Shown here piece by piece: positions 18,662 to 27,690 of a stretch of 64,000 nt of DNA. The DNA lies in NCBI RefSeq assembly GCF_023702635.1, contig NZ_CP098455.1, positions 992,001 to 1,056,000 of the forward strand. Direction: 5' to 3'. Made by a program: the position numbers and the translations under genes. Position 1 is the first letter of the stretch, and the number at the start of each line of letters is the position of its first letter. The DNA comes from Spongiibacter taiwanensis. Lineage in GTDB: Bacteria; Pseudomonadota; Gammaproteobacteria; Pseudomonadales; Spongiibacteraceae. Under the pieces are notes generated by a model. It worked only from the letters and a program-made list of their open reading frames with translations. It was not told where the DNA came from and ran no database searches.

Positions 18662-19189
18662 CTACTTCAGGCGGCCGCGGCGCATGCGTCCGGCGGCGTC
18701 CGGCAGGGCCATTTTGGCCAGGCTGCCACCGGCATTAGCGTGACAGATGGCCGCCGCCAACGCATCCGCCGCATCTTCCTGGGGGGCAGCGGGGAGTGAC
18801 AGCAACAATTTAACCATCTCTTGAATTTGTTCCTTACTCGCAGCCCCGGTCCCGACCACCGCTTTCTTGATCTGCCGGGCCGTGTACTCCGCCACCGTGA
18901 TATCGCGACTGACACAGGCCACCACCGCAGCCCCTCGCGCCTGCCCCAACTTCAAGGCAGAGCCGGCGCTCTTGGCCATAAACACTTCTTCCACCACGGC
19001 TTGATCCGGTGAAAATTCGTCAATGATGGTATTCAGGCTTTTAAAAATGGTGTCGAGACGGGTGGGCAGCGCCACTAGGGGAAGGCGAATAACACCGCTG
19101 CTCAGATAGCGGTGCCGGTTACCATCGGATTCAATCACGCCGAAGCCGGTTTTCTGTGAGCCTGGGTCAATCCCTAAAATGATCGTCAT
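18662..19189 (-). CDS. ruvC: Crossover junction endodeoxyribonuclease RuvC
   Basis: A 175-residue resolvase starting MTIILGIDPGSQKTGFG. The acidic catalytic set is recognisable: Asp8, Glu in VVEEVFMAKS near 67, and the Asp pair in QEDAADALAAAICHA near 140. An in-frame extension to 19261 has no family similarity, so I place the start at ATG 19189. Unlike the enteric arrangement, no yebC lies between it and aspS; a 467-bp gap is found instead. Confidence 0.96.
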   Translation of the reverse strand: MTIILGIDPGSQKTGFGVIESDGNRHRYLSSGVIRLPLVALPTRLDTIFKSLNTIIDEFSPDQAVVEEVFMAKSAGSALKLGQARGAAVVACVSRDITVAEYTARQIKKAVVGTGAASKEQIQEMVKLLLSLPAAPQEDAADALAAAICHANAGGSLAKMALPDAAGRMRRGRLK

Positions 19190-19656
19190 AATCGTCCACA
19201 CGCAGCCCCGACAGCAGGCGGGACACAGGGTCAGGCTAGCCAGGGACGAAAACGGGGGCAAACTTCAGGAGACAACCAGGCAGCGGCACAAACCCGCCCT
19301 TGAAACAACCCGCAGCAGATTCGCCATCCCATAGAAGGGGCGCGACCTGAAAACATGCTCGCTATTATGCACAGAACTCTGTGAATAAAGACATGAGGGA
19401 GACCGGCTGGCGGAAAATATTTTTCTGCGCCCGGCGCCGGGCGAGGCGCCAAGGGCCAGAACCCGCAAGGGAGGCCTGACCCGGGGCCTGACACAGATCG
19501 GATCAATCATTCACGCGTTTCGGTTGCGGCGAGAAAAACGACTCCGGAGTGCATTGCTACCCGCAACCGCGCTTTAGCCTGACAACGCCTGGGCTAAAAC
19601 GCCTGGCTAAAACGCCTGCGCCGCCCGAAGGCGGCGCAAAGAAGGCATGGACCCGA
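19190..19656. other. Gene-free gap between aspS and ruvC
   Basis: This 467-base stretch holds the aspS 3' hairpin (19618-19637), a 16-bp perfect GC palindrome (19428-19443), and a 14-bp palindrome CACAGAACTCTGTG (19370-19383). The last abuts a minus-strand CATAAT -10-like element (19364-19369) that could serve ruvC. Open frames here have atypical composition and no recognisable product. A yebC gene, expected at this place from other gammaproteobacteria, is not present intact or as a visible remnant. Confidence 0.45.
19618..19637 (-). terminator. Hairpin with UUCG tetraloop after aspS
   Basis: A perfect 8-bp GC stem (GCGCCGCC/GGCGGCGC) closes on the minus strand with a C(UUCG)G tetraloop, an exceptionally stable loop. 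It lies 20 bases after the aspS stop and is followed by AGGCGTTTT, so the U-tract is interrupted. The neighbouring CGCCTGGCTAAAA units are short direct repeats. Confidence 0.65.
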
Positions 19657-21426
19657 TCATTCTTCGGGCTTGCGCACCCGGATATTCAGTTCGGTGAGCT
19701 GCTTGCTCTCCACATCACCCGGTGCGTCGGTCATGACACACGCCGCGGTCTGGGTTTTGGGGAAGGCGATCACATCGCGAATGGATTTGGCACCACTCAT
19801 CAGCATCACCAGGCGATCCAAACCAAAGGCCAGACCGCCGTGGGGCGGCGCGCCGTATTTCAGCGCATCGAGCAGGAAGCCAAATTTTTCCTCGGCCTCT
19901 GCCTCACCGATGCCGAGAATCTGGAACACGGCCTGCTGTATATCCTGGCGGTGAATACGAACCGAGCCTCCGCCCAACTCGGTGCCATTGAGCACCATGT
20001 CGTAGGCAATAGACAGTGCCTCGCCGGGGGCCGCCTGCAATTGCTCAACACTGCACGCTGGCGCGGTGAATGGGTGATGCAGCGCAGTCCAGCCACCCTT
20101 GTCGTCTTCTTCAAACATGGGAAAGTCGACAACCCACAACGGCGCCCACTGGGCGGTGTACAGGTTCAGGTCTTCACCCAGCTTGCAGCGCAGGGCACCC
20201 AGCGCTTCGTTAACAATCTTGGCCTTATCTGCACCGAAGAAAATCAGGTCGCCGTTGTCGGCGCCCACCCGGTCCAGAATAGCGGCGCGAACCGGTTCCG
20301 GCAGGAATTTCACAATGGGTGATTGCAGACCGCCCTCAAGATCACTCTTGTCATTAACCTTGATATAGGCGAGCCCTTTGGCGCCATAAATACTGACGAA
20401 CTTGGTGTAGTCATCAATCTGTTTGCGGGTCAGCGCCTCGTTGCCACCGGGCACTTTCAGCGCCGCCACCCGACCCTTGGGATCCTTGGCAGGGCCAGAA
20501 AACACTTTGAATTCCACCTCAGCCATCAGATCGCCAACATCGACCATCTCCAGCGGAATCCGCAGATCGGGCTTGTCGCTACCGAAACGAGACATCGCCT
20601 CGGCGTAGGGCATCTGGGGGAAGTCGCCCAAATCCACATCAAGGACATCGGCAAACAGATTGCGAATCATGCCTTCGGTGACGGCCATAATCTGCTGGTC
20701 GTCCATAAAGGACGTTTCGATATCGATCTGGGTAAATTCGGGCTGGCGGTCGGCGCGAAGGTCCTCATCCCGGAAACACTTGGCGATTTGATAGTAGCGG
20801 TCAAAGCCCGACACCATCAGCAGCTGTTTGAACAGCTGGGGGGACTGGGGCAGCGCAAAAAACTTCCCGGCATGGGTCCGGCTGGGCACCAGGTAGTCGC
20901 GGGCACCTTCCGGGGTGGTCTTGGTGAGGATGGGAGTCTCAATATCCAGAAAACCTTCGGCATCCAGATAACTGCGCAACACCGAAGTGACCTTGGCACG
21001 CAGGCGCAATTTATCGGCAATCTGGGGGCGGCGCAGATCGAGGTATCGGTAGCGCAGGCGCACGTCCTCACCCACATTGGTGTGGTCGTCCAGCTGGAAA
21101 GGCGGTGTCGCCGCCTCATTAAGGATCTCAAGCTGCTTACCCAGCACTTCGATTTCGCCCGTGGCCATATTGGCATTCACCGTGGCGCCATCCCGGGCCC
21201 GAACCCGACCGGTAATTTTCAGCACATACTCGCTGCGGACCTTGTCCGCCAGGGCGAAGGAGGCTTCCGTATCGGGGTCAAAGACCACCTGCACAATCCC
21301 CTCGCGGTCGCGCATATCCAGAAAGATGACCCCACCGTGATCCCGGCGGCGGTCCACCCATCCACACAGGGTGACTTCCTGATCGATAAACGCCTTGGTC
21401 AGGCTCCCGCAATAATGACTGCGCAT
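19657..21426 (-). CDS. aspS: Aspartyl-tRNA synthetase
   Basis: A 589-residue class IIb synthetase. The N-terminal OB-fold anticodon-binding domain begins [29 protein letters not shown]. The catalytic core has motif 2 ([18 protein letters not shown] near 215) and motif 3 ([13 protein letters not shown] near 530). The bacterial GAD insertion lies between about 290 and 420. I chose ATG 21426 because it gives the standard N-terminus; an in-frame extension upstream to 21537 does not. It follows fmdB by 43 nt. Confidence 0.97.
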   Translation of the reverse strand: MRSHYCGSLTKAFIDQEVTLCGWVDRRRDHGGVIFLDMRDREGIVQVVFDPDTEASFALADKVRSEYVLKITGRVRARDGATVNANMATGEIEVLGKQLEILNEAATPPFQLDDHTNVGEDVRLRYRYLDLRRPQIADKLRLRAKVTSVLRSYLDAEGFLDIETPILTKTTPEGARDYLVPSRTHAGKFFALPQSPQLFKQLLMVSGFDRYYQIAKCFRDEDLRADRQPEFTQIDIETSFMDDQQIMAVTEGMIRNLFADVLDVDLGDFPQMPYAEAMSRFGSDKPDLRIPLEMVDVGDLMAEVEFKVFSGPAKDPKGRVAALKVPGGNEALTRKQIDDYTKFVSIYGAKGLAYIKVNDKSDLEGGLQSPIVKFLPEPVRAAILDRVGADNGDLIFFGADKAKIVNEALGALRCKLGEDLNLYTAQWAPLWVVDFPMFEEDDKGGWTALHHPFTAPACSVEQLQAAPGEALSIAYDMVLNGTELGGGSVRIHRQDIQQAVFQILGIGEAEAEEKFGFLLDALKYGAPPHGGLAFGLDRLVMLMSGAKSIRDVIAFPKTQTAACVMTDAPGDVESKQLTELNIRVRKPEE

Positions 21427-21469
21427 GAGTTTTGTTCTCGCTATGATTTGTTTGCTTTTGGCTAATCGC

Positions 21470-21751
21470 CTAACTATCGGACGCTGCAGCGCCACTGGCA
21501 GGCGCGCTTTTTTCCTTGCTGGCCTTTGGCGCGGCATCGCTGTCGCCAGCCAGATTCTTTTTGGTCCCGCCCGATTTAAAATCCGTTTCGTACCAGCCGC
21601 CCCCCTTCAATCGAAAGGCAGCCGCGGAAATCTTCTTGACCAGACTGGCTTGACGACAGGCTGGACACTCCGTCAGCGCGGCATCGCTCATTTTTTGCAA
21701 TGCTTCCATTTCGTGGCCACAGGCCCCGCAAGCGTACTCGTATATCGGCAT
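21470..21751 (-). CDS. FmdB family zinc ribbon protein
   Basis: A 93-residue protein starting [21 protein letters not shown]. Four cysteines form a zinc ribbon (Cys8, Cys11, Cys29, Cys32). The Ser/Ala/Lys-rich tail after about residue 60 is disordered. FmdB-type proteins are small putative regulators and are often encoded just before aspS in gammaproteobacteria, as here. The molecular function is not established. Confidence 0.9.
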   Translation of the reverse strand: MPIYEYACGACGHEMEALQKMSDAALTECPACRQASLVKKISAAAFRLKGGGWYETDFKSGGTKKNLAGDSDAAPKASKEKSAPASGAAASDS

Positions 21752-21848
21752 TGGAACGCCCTCAACTCAAAAAGTCCAAGTGACGCGGCCCAGGTGCGGC
21801 GATCTCGAGCAGAGCATGCCCAACCAGGACCTCAAAAAAAGGAGCGCG

Positions 21849-21877
21849 ATTATACCCCAAAGGACAGCGGGCGAAAA
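21849..21877 (-). promoter_or_regulatory. Candidate promoter of fmdB-aspS
   Basis: A perfect TATAAT -10 (21849-21854, minus strand) lies about 97 bases before fmdB. The -35 at the right distance, TTTTCG (21872-21877), is poor. The -10 match is the main support. Confidence 0.4.
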
Positions 21878-21925
21878 ATGCTTGGGCGAAAAAGGACGAG
21901 GGGATTTACTGTGGAGGGAGGGACA

Positions 21926-21948
21926 TGCCGGGCCGCTCGGGCCCGGCA
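21926..21948 (-). terminator. Strong 9-bp GC hairpin after the HU/H1-like gene
   Basis: TGCCGGGCC (21926-21934) and GGCCCGGCA (21940-21948) form a perfect 9-bp stem with a 5-nt loop, 17 bases after the stop. On the minus strand it is followed by TGTCCCTCCC, with no U-tract. Confidence 0.5.
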
Positions 21949-21965
21949 ATCGCAGGAGATCAGCC

Positions 21966-22406
21966 TTAGGCGGCGAAATCCTTGAGCTTTTTCAGCGGAC
22001 GCACCTTAACAGCAACGCTGGCGGGCTTCGCTTTGAAGGTGGTTTCCTGCCCGGTGAAGGGGTTGATGCCCTTGCGAGCCTTGGTGGCAGGCTTTTTAAC
22101 GGTGGTGATTTTCATCAGGCCGGGAATGGTGAACTCACCCAGGGCGCGCTTCTTGATGCTGCGTTCAATCAAGGCCTCCAGTTCGTCCAGCACCGCAGTC
22201 ACCTGTTTGCGGCTCAGCTCAGTGTTGGCAGCAATTTCATTGAGAATTTGAGTCTTGGTCATTTTCTCAGTGATTGCGGTTGCTTTCTTCTTGGGAGCGG
22301 CCTTGGCCGCAGCTTTTTTGGGAGCAGCTTTCGCAGCAGGAGCTTTCTTGGCAGCAGCCTTCTTAGGCGCAGCCGATTTCTTCGCAGCAGCTTTTTTAGT
22401 CGCCAT
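21966..22406 (-). CDS. HU-family DNA-binding protein with histone H1-like Lys/Ala tail
   Basis: This 146-residue protein has two parts. Residues 2-45 are an almost pure Lys/Ala/Pro repeat of the AAKKAPAAKAAPKKAA type, like eukaryotic histone H1 tails and AlgP-like bacterial proteins. Residues 48-140 are an HU/IHF-like fold: TKTQILNEIAANTELSRKQVTAVLDELEALI for the helical dimer part and KKPATKARKGINPFTGQETTFKAKPA for the DNA-embracing arm. It is probably an abundant nucleoid protein. The promoter and GC hairpin on either side suggest a monocistronic unit. In vivo function is inferred. Confidence 0.88.
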   Translation of the reverse strand: MATKKAAAKKSAAPKKAAAKKAPAAKAAPKKAAAKAAPKKKATAITEKMTKTQILNEIAANTELSRKQVTAVLDELEALIERSIKKRALGEFTIPGLMKITTVKKPATKARKGINPFTGQETTFKAKPASVAVKVRPLKKLKDFAA

Positions 22407-22512
22407 AATTGTTTGTCCTTTACACGAGATCAGATTTTATTTGCCGAAATTCAGCAACACCCGGTGCAAGCGCGAAGCCCACAAACCACCTCCGGGACAA
22501 TGCTAGCGTGTA

Positions 22513-22541
22513 CGTATAGTCCATCAGCTACTGCAATACAA
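22513..22541 (-). promoter_or_regulatory. Candidate sigma70 promoter of the HU/H1-like gene
   Basis: On the minus strand TTGTAT (22536-22541) and TATACG (22513-22518) are separated by exactly 17 bp. They lie about 100 bases before the ATG. Each hexamer matches four of six consensus bases. Confidence 0.45.
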
Positions 22542-22605
22542 GAGTGAAACGAGCAAATCTGCGCAAATACCCTATAAAAGCCGACTTTTACCGCCACCAC
22601 CAGGT

Positions 22606-23835
22606 TTATTGCGCCAGAATTTGAGCGGAGATATGAGCCCCAATCGGCAGTGCCGAAGTGGCCGCCGGAGAGGGGGCATTGCCAACGTGCAGGCTTCGCG
22701 GGCTGCGAACAAAATGAAAGTCATGCATTAGCTCCCCTCCCAATGTCACCGCCTGCGCGCGAACCCCAGCAGGGTGAGGATGCAGATCTTCAGGCATGAT
22801 GTCCGGGCAATAGCCCTGCAATTGAAGGGCATAGCGACGTCGACTGTAAGAGTTAAGAATTTCCTGAATACCCGCAGGCCAATGTTGCCAGAGCAGCCGC
22901 CAGAAGCCCCGGAAGCGCATCATATCGACAATGTCACCAAGATCGGCATCGCCGCGATGATAGCCCTCCCGAGCCCAGGCCAACACTGCGTTGGGTCCCG
23001 CAGTAATGTCACCGCCCACCGTCAGCGTCAGATGCACCCCGAGAAAGGGCAATGCCGGATTTGGCACCGGGTAAACGAGATGATTAAGCCAGTTACTGCA
23101 GCGCGCCCCCAGGCGGTAGAACTCGCCCCGAAAGGGAATAATCTGAAAGTCGCAGGGCAAACCCATCAGCCGCACCAGGCGATCCGCCGCAAGCCCGGCG
23201 CAGTTGATCAGACGGTCGCAGCGAAGAGATGCCACCGTGGTTTCGACCGACACACCCCGGGCATCTTCATCTAACACAACAACTTTTTCGCCGCAGCGCA
23301 CGCTGCCACCGGCCTGCTCAAATAGCGAAAGCAGTTTGCGAGTCACCTGGCGGTAGTCCACCACCGCCGTATCGGCAACATGTATCGCCGCACTGCCAAC
23401 CAACCTGGGTTCTCGCTCCCTGAGAGCGGCACCACTGAGCCCGCTCACTTGCAAGCCATTTTCCAGCGCGCGCTGGCGAAGACTCTCCAGCGTCGCCAGC
23501 TGCGATTGGTCCCGGGCCACAATCAATTTGCCGCACTGCCGATACTTGATATCGTGCTCGTCGCAAAAGGCCAGTGTTTTCGCAAGACCTTCACGGCAAA
23601 AGCGGGCCTTTAAACTGCCGGGCGCGTAATACACCCCGGCATGGACCACACCGCTGTTATGACCACTTTGGTGCTGAGCCGGGTCGCTTTCCTTTTCCAG
23701 AATGACGATGCGCCAGTGTGGCCTCTGCTGCTGCAGATGCCAGGCGGTGGCAGCGCCGACTATCCCGGCACCAATAATGATCGCGTCGACGTGCTCTAGC
23801 TTATCTGACAGGACTGGCGCAACCCCCACTGCCAC
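22606..23835 (-). CDS. lhgO: L-2-hydroxyglutarate oxidase-like FAD-dependent dehydrogenase
   Basis: A 409-residue FAD protein of the DAO family. The dinucleotide-binding motif IIIGAGIVGAATAWHL is near residues 19-34, and ESDPAQHQSGHNSGVVHAGVYYAPGSLKARFC is the hallmark of the LhgO/YgaF group. LhgO oxidises L-2-hydroxyglutarate to 2-oxoglutarate and feeds electrons to the membrane quinone pool. The N-terminus is uncertain: GTG at 23835 has no clear ribosome binding site and lies only 5 nt past the HIT gene stop, so translational coupling is possible. A related 2-hydroxy acid substrate cannot be excluded. Confidence 0.85.
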   Translation of the reverse strand: MAVGVAPVLSDKLEHVDAIIIGAGIVGAATAWHLQQQRPHWRIVILEKESDPAQHQSGHNSGVVHAGVYYAPGSLKARFCREGLAKTLAFCDEHDIKYRQCGKLIVARDQSQLATLESLRQRALENGLQVSGLSGAALREREPRLVGSAAIHVADTAVVDYRQVTRKLLSLFEQAGGSVRCGEKVVVLDEDARGVSVETTVASLRCDRLINCAGLAADRLVRLMGLPCDFQIIPFRGEFYRLGARCSNWLNHLVYPVPNPALPFLGVHLTLTVGGDITAGPNAVLAWAREGYHRGDADLGDIVDMMRFRGFWRLLWQHWPAGIQEILNSYSRRRYALQLQGYCPDIMPEDLHPHPAGVRAQAVTLGGELMHDFHFVRSPRSLHVGNAPSPAATSALPIGAHISAQILAQ

Positions 23836-23840
23836 GCCAA

Positions 23841-24272
23841 TTACGCCGGAAAACTCAGTGGCGAACCGACAGCAGCCAGTGAGCGCTGCAAGCGCGCCAA
23901 CCGCTCTTCCAGGGCATCAGCCGAATAGGGCTTGGGGGGCAATGCGCCCCAAACAGGCTTTGGCCAGGCTGGGTCACCGGCGTAGCGGGCAATGTGATGC
24001 AAATGCAGCTGCGGCACCATATTACCCAATGCAGCCACGTTGAGTTTCTCGGCGCCGAACTCCTGTAGAAGAATGTGGCTGACCAGGTTGGACTCGTTCA
24101 TTAATTTTGCCTGCTGGTCATCGTCGAGCTGGCAAATCTCCCGCAGCCCATCCTGACGGGGCACCAGTATCAACCAGGGATACTGACTGTCGTTCATCAG
24201 CAGCAAACGACACAGTGGCAGGTCGCCCACCACGGCGCAGTCCCGCGCCAAGGTTTGGTCCAAAGTAAACAT
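23841..24272 (-). CDS. HIT domain nucleotide-binding protein
   Basis: A 143-residue histidine-triad protein. The triad region is QLHLHHIARYAGDPAWPKPVWG, with histidines at 90, 92 and 93; the spacing after the third His differs slightly from the canonical HxHxHxx. HIT proteins hydrolyse or transfer nucleotides. The N-terminal MFTLDQTLARDCAVVGDLPL is typical of a proteobacterial HIT subfamily. I chose ATG 24272 because a GGGGGAG ribosome binding site precedes it; a longer frame to 24308 lacks one. The natural substrate is unknown. Confidence 0.88.
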   Translation of the reverse strand: MFTLDQTLARDCAVVGDLPLCRLLLMNDSQYPWLILVPRQDGLREICQLDDDQQAKLMNESNLVSHILLQEFGAEKLNVAALGNMVPQLHLHHIARYAGDPAWPKPVWGALPPKPYSADALEERLARLQRSLAAVGSPLSFPA

Positions 24273-24373
24273 GCTATCTCCCCCGCCCTGTACCGGGCTG
24301 ACGATCAATCGTAGAATGCGCTTCTGAATTTCGCCCCATCAGAAACCCACTAAAAAGCAGGCAAAAAAATACC

Positions 24374-26098
24374 ATGCGCGCTAGCCAGTTCCTTATCGCA
24401 ACGCTTAAAGAGACCCCCGCCGACGCTGAAGTCATCAGCCATCAACTCATGTTGCGGGCAGGAATGATACGCAAGCTGGCATCGGGTCTCTACACCTGGA
24501 TGCCGATGGGCCTACGCGTTTTGCGCAAGGTCGAGCGCATTGTCAGAGAAGAGATGGATCGCAGCGGCGCCCAAGAGGTGATGATGCCGGTGGTGCAGCC
24601 CGCTGAGCTGTGGCAGGAATCTGGCCGTTGGGAACAGTACGGCGCCGAACTGCTGCGCATCGGTGACCGCCACGACCGGGCTTTCTGCTTGGGCCCCACC
24701 CATGAAGAGGTGATTACCGATCTGATTCGCAATGAGATCAAGAGCTACAAGCAACTGCCCGCGAACTTCTACCAAATCCAAACCAAATTCCGCGACGAAA
24801 TTCGCCCCCGTTTTGGCGTGATGCGTTCCCGAGAATTCATCATGAAAGACGCCTATTCCTTTCATAACGATCAGGAGTCACTGCAGCAAACCTACGACGT
24901 GATGCACGCCACCTACACCCGGATATTCACCCGCCTCGGCCTGGACTTCCGTCCCGTTATTGCCGACACCGGCTCCATCGGCGGCAGCGGCTCCCATGAG
25001 TTCCACGTGCTGGCGTCCTCCGGCGAGGATGATATTGCCTTCTCTGACAGCTCAGACTACGCAGCCAACGTCGAAATGGCCGAAGCCCTGGCACCCTCTG
25101 GCGACCGACCCGCTGCCAGCGCTGCCATGGAGAAAGTCGCCACCCCCGGCGCCCACACCATTGAAGAAGTGGCTGCACAGCTGAATTGCCCGGCCGCTAC
25201 CATTGTGAAGACCCTGCTGGTTTACGGCGATGCCGATGAAAATGGCAAGCAAGACTTGATTGCCTTGCTGGTGCGCGGCGACCACCAGCTGAATGAAATC
25301 AAGGCAGAAAAAATCCCCGGTGTGGCCAGCCCGCTGACCTTCGCCAGCGAAGAAGATATTGCCAAAACCCTGGGCTGCAAGCCGGGCTCTATTGGCCCGG
25401 TTGGCATCGGCCTGCGCTGCATCGCCGATCGCAGCGCCGCCCACTGCGCCGATTTTGTCTGTGGCGCCAATGAAGACGGCTATCATCTGACCGGCGTCAA
25501 CTGGCAGCGCGATCTTGCCGAAGCCGAAATTGCCGATTTGCGTAATGTGGTTGAGGGCGACCCCAGCCCCGACGGCAAAGGCTCCCTGCTCATCAAGCGC
25601 GGGATCGAGGTCGGCCACATCTTCCAGTTGGGCAAAAAATATTCAGAGGCCATGAAGGCCAATGTGCTCAACGAAAATGGCAAAGAGCAAACCATGATCA
25701 TGGGCTGCTACGGCATCGGCGTGACCCGGGTGGTTGCCTCGGCCATTGAGCAAAATCACGATGACAAGGGCATTATTTGGCCCAACAGCATCGCCCCCTT
25801 CCAGATTGCCATCGTCCCGCTCAACTACCAGAAGTCTGAGGCGGTAAAAGCAAAATCCGATGAACTCTATGCCCAGTTGCTGGCCAGGGGCTACGACGTG
25901 ATCCTCGACGATCGCAACGAGCGCCCCGGCGTTAAATTTGCCGACATCGAGTTGCTGGGTATTCCGCACCGTATTGTGGTGGGTGATCGCGGCCTTGAAA
26001 AAGGCCAACTCGAGTACAAACACCGTCCCGCCAGCGACAACCAGGATATTGCCAGCGATGAGATTCTGGCCTTTATCGATTTGCAACTGGCCGGCTAA
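24374..26098 (+). CDS. proS: Prolyl-tRNA synthetase, bacterial type
   Basis: A 574-residue class II synthetase starting [46 protein letters not shown]. Motif 2 lies in [28 protein letters not shown]. The editing insertion (INS, about 220-400) that clears Ala-tRNA-Pro contains the GADxxG-type segment region ([19 protein letters not shown]). The C-terminal anticodon-binding domain ends at the window's LT gene, which overlaps by about 40 nt. The length is that of E. coli ProS (572). Confidence 0.98.
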   Translation: MRASQFLIATLKETPADAEVISHQLMLRAGMIRKLASGLYTWMPMGLRVLRKVERIVREEMDRSGAQEVMMPVVQPAELWQESGRWEQYGAELLRIGDRHDRAFCLGPTHEEVITDLIRNEIKSYKQLPANFYQIQTKFRDEIRPRFGVMRSREFIMKDAYSFHNDQESLQQTYDVMHATYTRIFTRLGLDFRPVIADTGSIGGSGSHEFHVLASSGEDDIAFSDSSDYAANVEMAEALAPSGDRPAASAAMEKVATPGAHTIEEVAAQLNCPAATIVKTLLVYGDADENGKQDLIALLVRGDHQLNEIKAEKIPGVASPLTFASEEDIAKTLGCKPGSIGPVGIGLRCIADRSAAHCADFVCGANEDGYHLTGVNWQRDLAEAEIADLRNVVEGDPSPDGKGSLLIKRGIEVGHIFQLGKKYSEAMKANVLNENGKEQTMIMGCYGIGVTRVVASAIEQNHDDKGIIWPNSIAPFQIAIVPLNYQKSEAVKAKSDELYAQLLARGYDVILDDRNERPGVKFADIELLGIPHRIVVGDRGLEKGQLEYKHRPASDNQDIASDEILAFIDLQLAG

Positions 26099-26690
26099 GT
26101 GCTGGGCCGCCCTCGCGGCGCTGTATTGGCTGGTGCTGTTTGCCTCGCCGCTGGCGGCCAGCACTTTTGTTGCCGAGCAGGATCGGGCGGAGCTGCGCCA
26201 GCACCTCAAACTGGCCATCGCCAAAGCGGACAGCTTTGACGATCGTTTCGACGCGGAGGTCTGGCTGCTGGACATGTCTGGCCGCCTGCAACCCTTTATC
26301 AGCGACCCACAGCAGCGCCTCGAATTCCTGCGATTGGTTCACCGAGAGGCCAGTGCCGCCGACCTCAACCCAGAGCTGGTGTTAGCCTTGATTGAGGTGG
26401 AGAGCTACTTTGACCAGTACGCCGTGTCCCGGGTGGGCGCCCAGGGCTTGATGCAGGTGATGCCCTTCTGGAAGGCCGAGATCGGGCGGCCTGAGGATAA
26501 TCTGACTCGGATGGAAACCAACCTGCGCTACGGCTGCCACATCCTTCAGTTTTACATTCAGAAAGAGTCCGGCGATCTGCGCCGGGCATTGGCCCGCTAC
26601 AACGGCAGCCTCGGCAAAAACTGGTATCCCGACCGGGTGCTGCAACGCTGGCGCAAACGCTGGTATATGGGCGAACTCAGCGGTATCTAA
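26058..26690 (+). CDS. SLT-family lytic transglycosylase
   Basis: A 210-residue exported peptidoglycan lytic transglycosylase. The catalytic motif [15 protein letters not shown] has Glu115, followed by GLMQVMPFW (131-139) and ARYNGSLG (about 186-193), the family-1 SLT signature. The start is not obvious because the frame stays open back into proS. ATG 26058, with AGGA 11 bases upstream, gives a signal peptide (hydrophobic 17-35, cleavage near ASPLAAS); this start overlaps the proS end by 41 nt. A GTG at about 26130 would truncate the signal peptide. Confidence 0.88.
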   Translation: MRFWPLSICNWPAKCWAALAALYWLVLFASPLAASTFVAEQDRAELRQHLKLAIAKADSFDDRFDAEVWLLDMSGRLQPFISDPQQRLEFLRLVHREASAADLNPELVLALIEVESYFDQYAVSRVGAQGLMQVMPFWKAEIGRPEDNLTRMETNLRYGCHILQFYIQKESGDLRRALARYNGSLGKNWYPDRVLQRWRKRWYMGELSGI

Positions 26691-26728
26691 GGGCCTGTTA
26701 GAGCCTAAAGACCCGTCACAAATCGCCT

Positions 26729-27256
26729 TCATGACTCAGGCTCTGCCGGTGGCGGGGGTGGAAACTGAGGCTCACGGTGCTTATCCCGATCACCGTGCTT
26801 GTCCCGCGGCGGGCCGGAGCGATCTTTGCCCTGCATTTTTTTGTCGTGCCATTTAGCGACCTCCAGGCGATTCTCCACCGGGATATGTGGCAGCACCTCA
26901 GCCAGCACCGTATGTAAGCGCCCCTTCATTTCCTCTTCCGCCGCGCGCACCGCCGCAAAGCCCGCCGCGAGCTGTTGGGGTGTGACCGACTCGGACTTCA
27001 GCAGATCGACCATCTGCCGGCGCGCCTCGCGCAAATCGCGAAAGGACTGCCGCATTTCGTCCTTCTGCTCACGCATGGCCTGGCGAATTTCGTCATTGAA
27101 CTCCGTGGGGGCACCCTTCAGAAACTTGTGGTTCATCTCGCGCACCGCCCAGCGGTCGCGGCCCGATACTTTCTGGCCAACATAAATGCCAATCATCACG
27201 CCATTGACCACCAGCGACACCAGCAGCGCGATTATCAGCCCTTTGCTCCCTTTCAT
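26729..27256 (-). CDS. Periplasmic heavy-metal sensor family protein (CnrR/Spy-like)
   Basis: A 175-residue protein with one N-terminal transmembrane segment (about 6-27). A Glu/Arg/Met-rich helical domain (about 40-145) resembles Metal_resist (CnrX/ZraP/CpxP-type) proteins, and the tail is His/Asp/Lys/Pro-rich (about 146-175) with potential metal ligands. In CnrYXH-like systems the periplasmic sensor cooperates with the anti-sigma factor to release an ECF sigma factor. Its ATG overlaps the anti-sigma stop by 4 nt. Assignment to a particular metal is not possible from sequence. Confidence 0.75.
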   Translation of the reverse strand: MKGSKGLIIALLVSLVVNGVMIGIYVGQKVSGRDRWAVREMNHKFLKGAPTEFNDEIRQAMREQKDEMRQSFRDLREARRQMVDLLKSESVTPQQLAAGFAAVRAAEEEMKGRLHTVLAEVLPHIPVENRLEVAKWHDKKMQGKDRSGPPRDKHGDRDKHREPQFPPPPPAEPES

Positions 27257-27690
27257 TCTGCGTCCTCCGACAACCAGTCGCTCACCTCATAGGTGGCGTC
27301 GCTATCAAACTCAAAACCATCCGGGTTATCCAGGGGCGCCAGCAGGCCGCCTGCGCCCAACAAAAAGCCGAGCATGACCGAGGCCAACGCCGTCGTCATG
27401 CCCATTCCCCAGGCGGAAACTTGCCAACGGTTCGACACCGGCTGAACCTGACGGCGGGAAGTCACCGCCATCAATCGCGCCTGAAAATCATCGCTGATCG
27501 CCAGTTCAGGCAGAGCGGACATCATCTGGCCGAGCTGGCGCTCCTCCGCCTGAGCGCTGGCAAGCTGACGGGCTAAATCTGCCTGGTGACACAACACCAA
27601 TCGCCACAACAGGCGCCATCCGACCGGCCACCTCTTCGGCGCCCCGCCATAGTCACGTAACAGGTTTTGAAAGCGTTGATCAAAGGGCAT
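27253..27690 (-). CDS. Putative membrane anti-sigma factor
   Basis: A 145-residue protein with a cytoplasmic N-terminal part (1-93, including conserved-looking MPFDQRFQNLLRDYGGAPKRWPVGWRLLW). A single transmembrane helix (about 94-118) and a short acidic periplasmic tail follow. It lacks the HxxxCxxC zinc motif of classical anti-sigma domains. Identity is inferred from topology and from its place directly after the ECF sigma gene, which it overlaps by 11 nt. ATG 27690 has a GGAGG site nearby; the longer frame upstream would lie inside the sigma gene. Confidence 0.65.
   Translation of the reverse strand: MPFDQRFQNLLRDYGGAPKRWPVGWRLLWRLVLCHQADLARQLASAQAEERQLGQMMSALPELAISDDFQARLMAVTSRRQVQPVSNRWQVSAWGMGMTTALASVMLGFLLGAGGLLAPLDNPDGFEFDSDATYEVSDWLSEDAE

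Noticed and set aside
19428-19443. 16-bp perfect GC palindrome considered as a terminator
   Set aside because: On neither strand is it followed by a U-tract, and it is about 210 bases from the aspS stop, beyond a better hairpin.
19231-19506. Minus-strand open frames in the aspS-ruvC gap, considered as a yebC remnant
   Set aside because: The translated sequence is Pro/Arg/Gly-rich and shows none of the YebC motifs.
20323-21465. 380-codon open frame antisense to aspS
   Set aside because: It is a shadow of the high-GC aspS codon pattern, has no family similarity, and lies fully inside a firm gene.
22575-22590. AT-rich hairpin TAAAAG-CCGA-CTTTTA after the LhgO-like gene
   Set aside because: Only 6 weak bp with no U-tract; too unstable to call a terminator.
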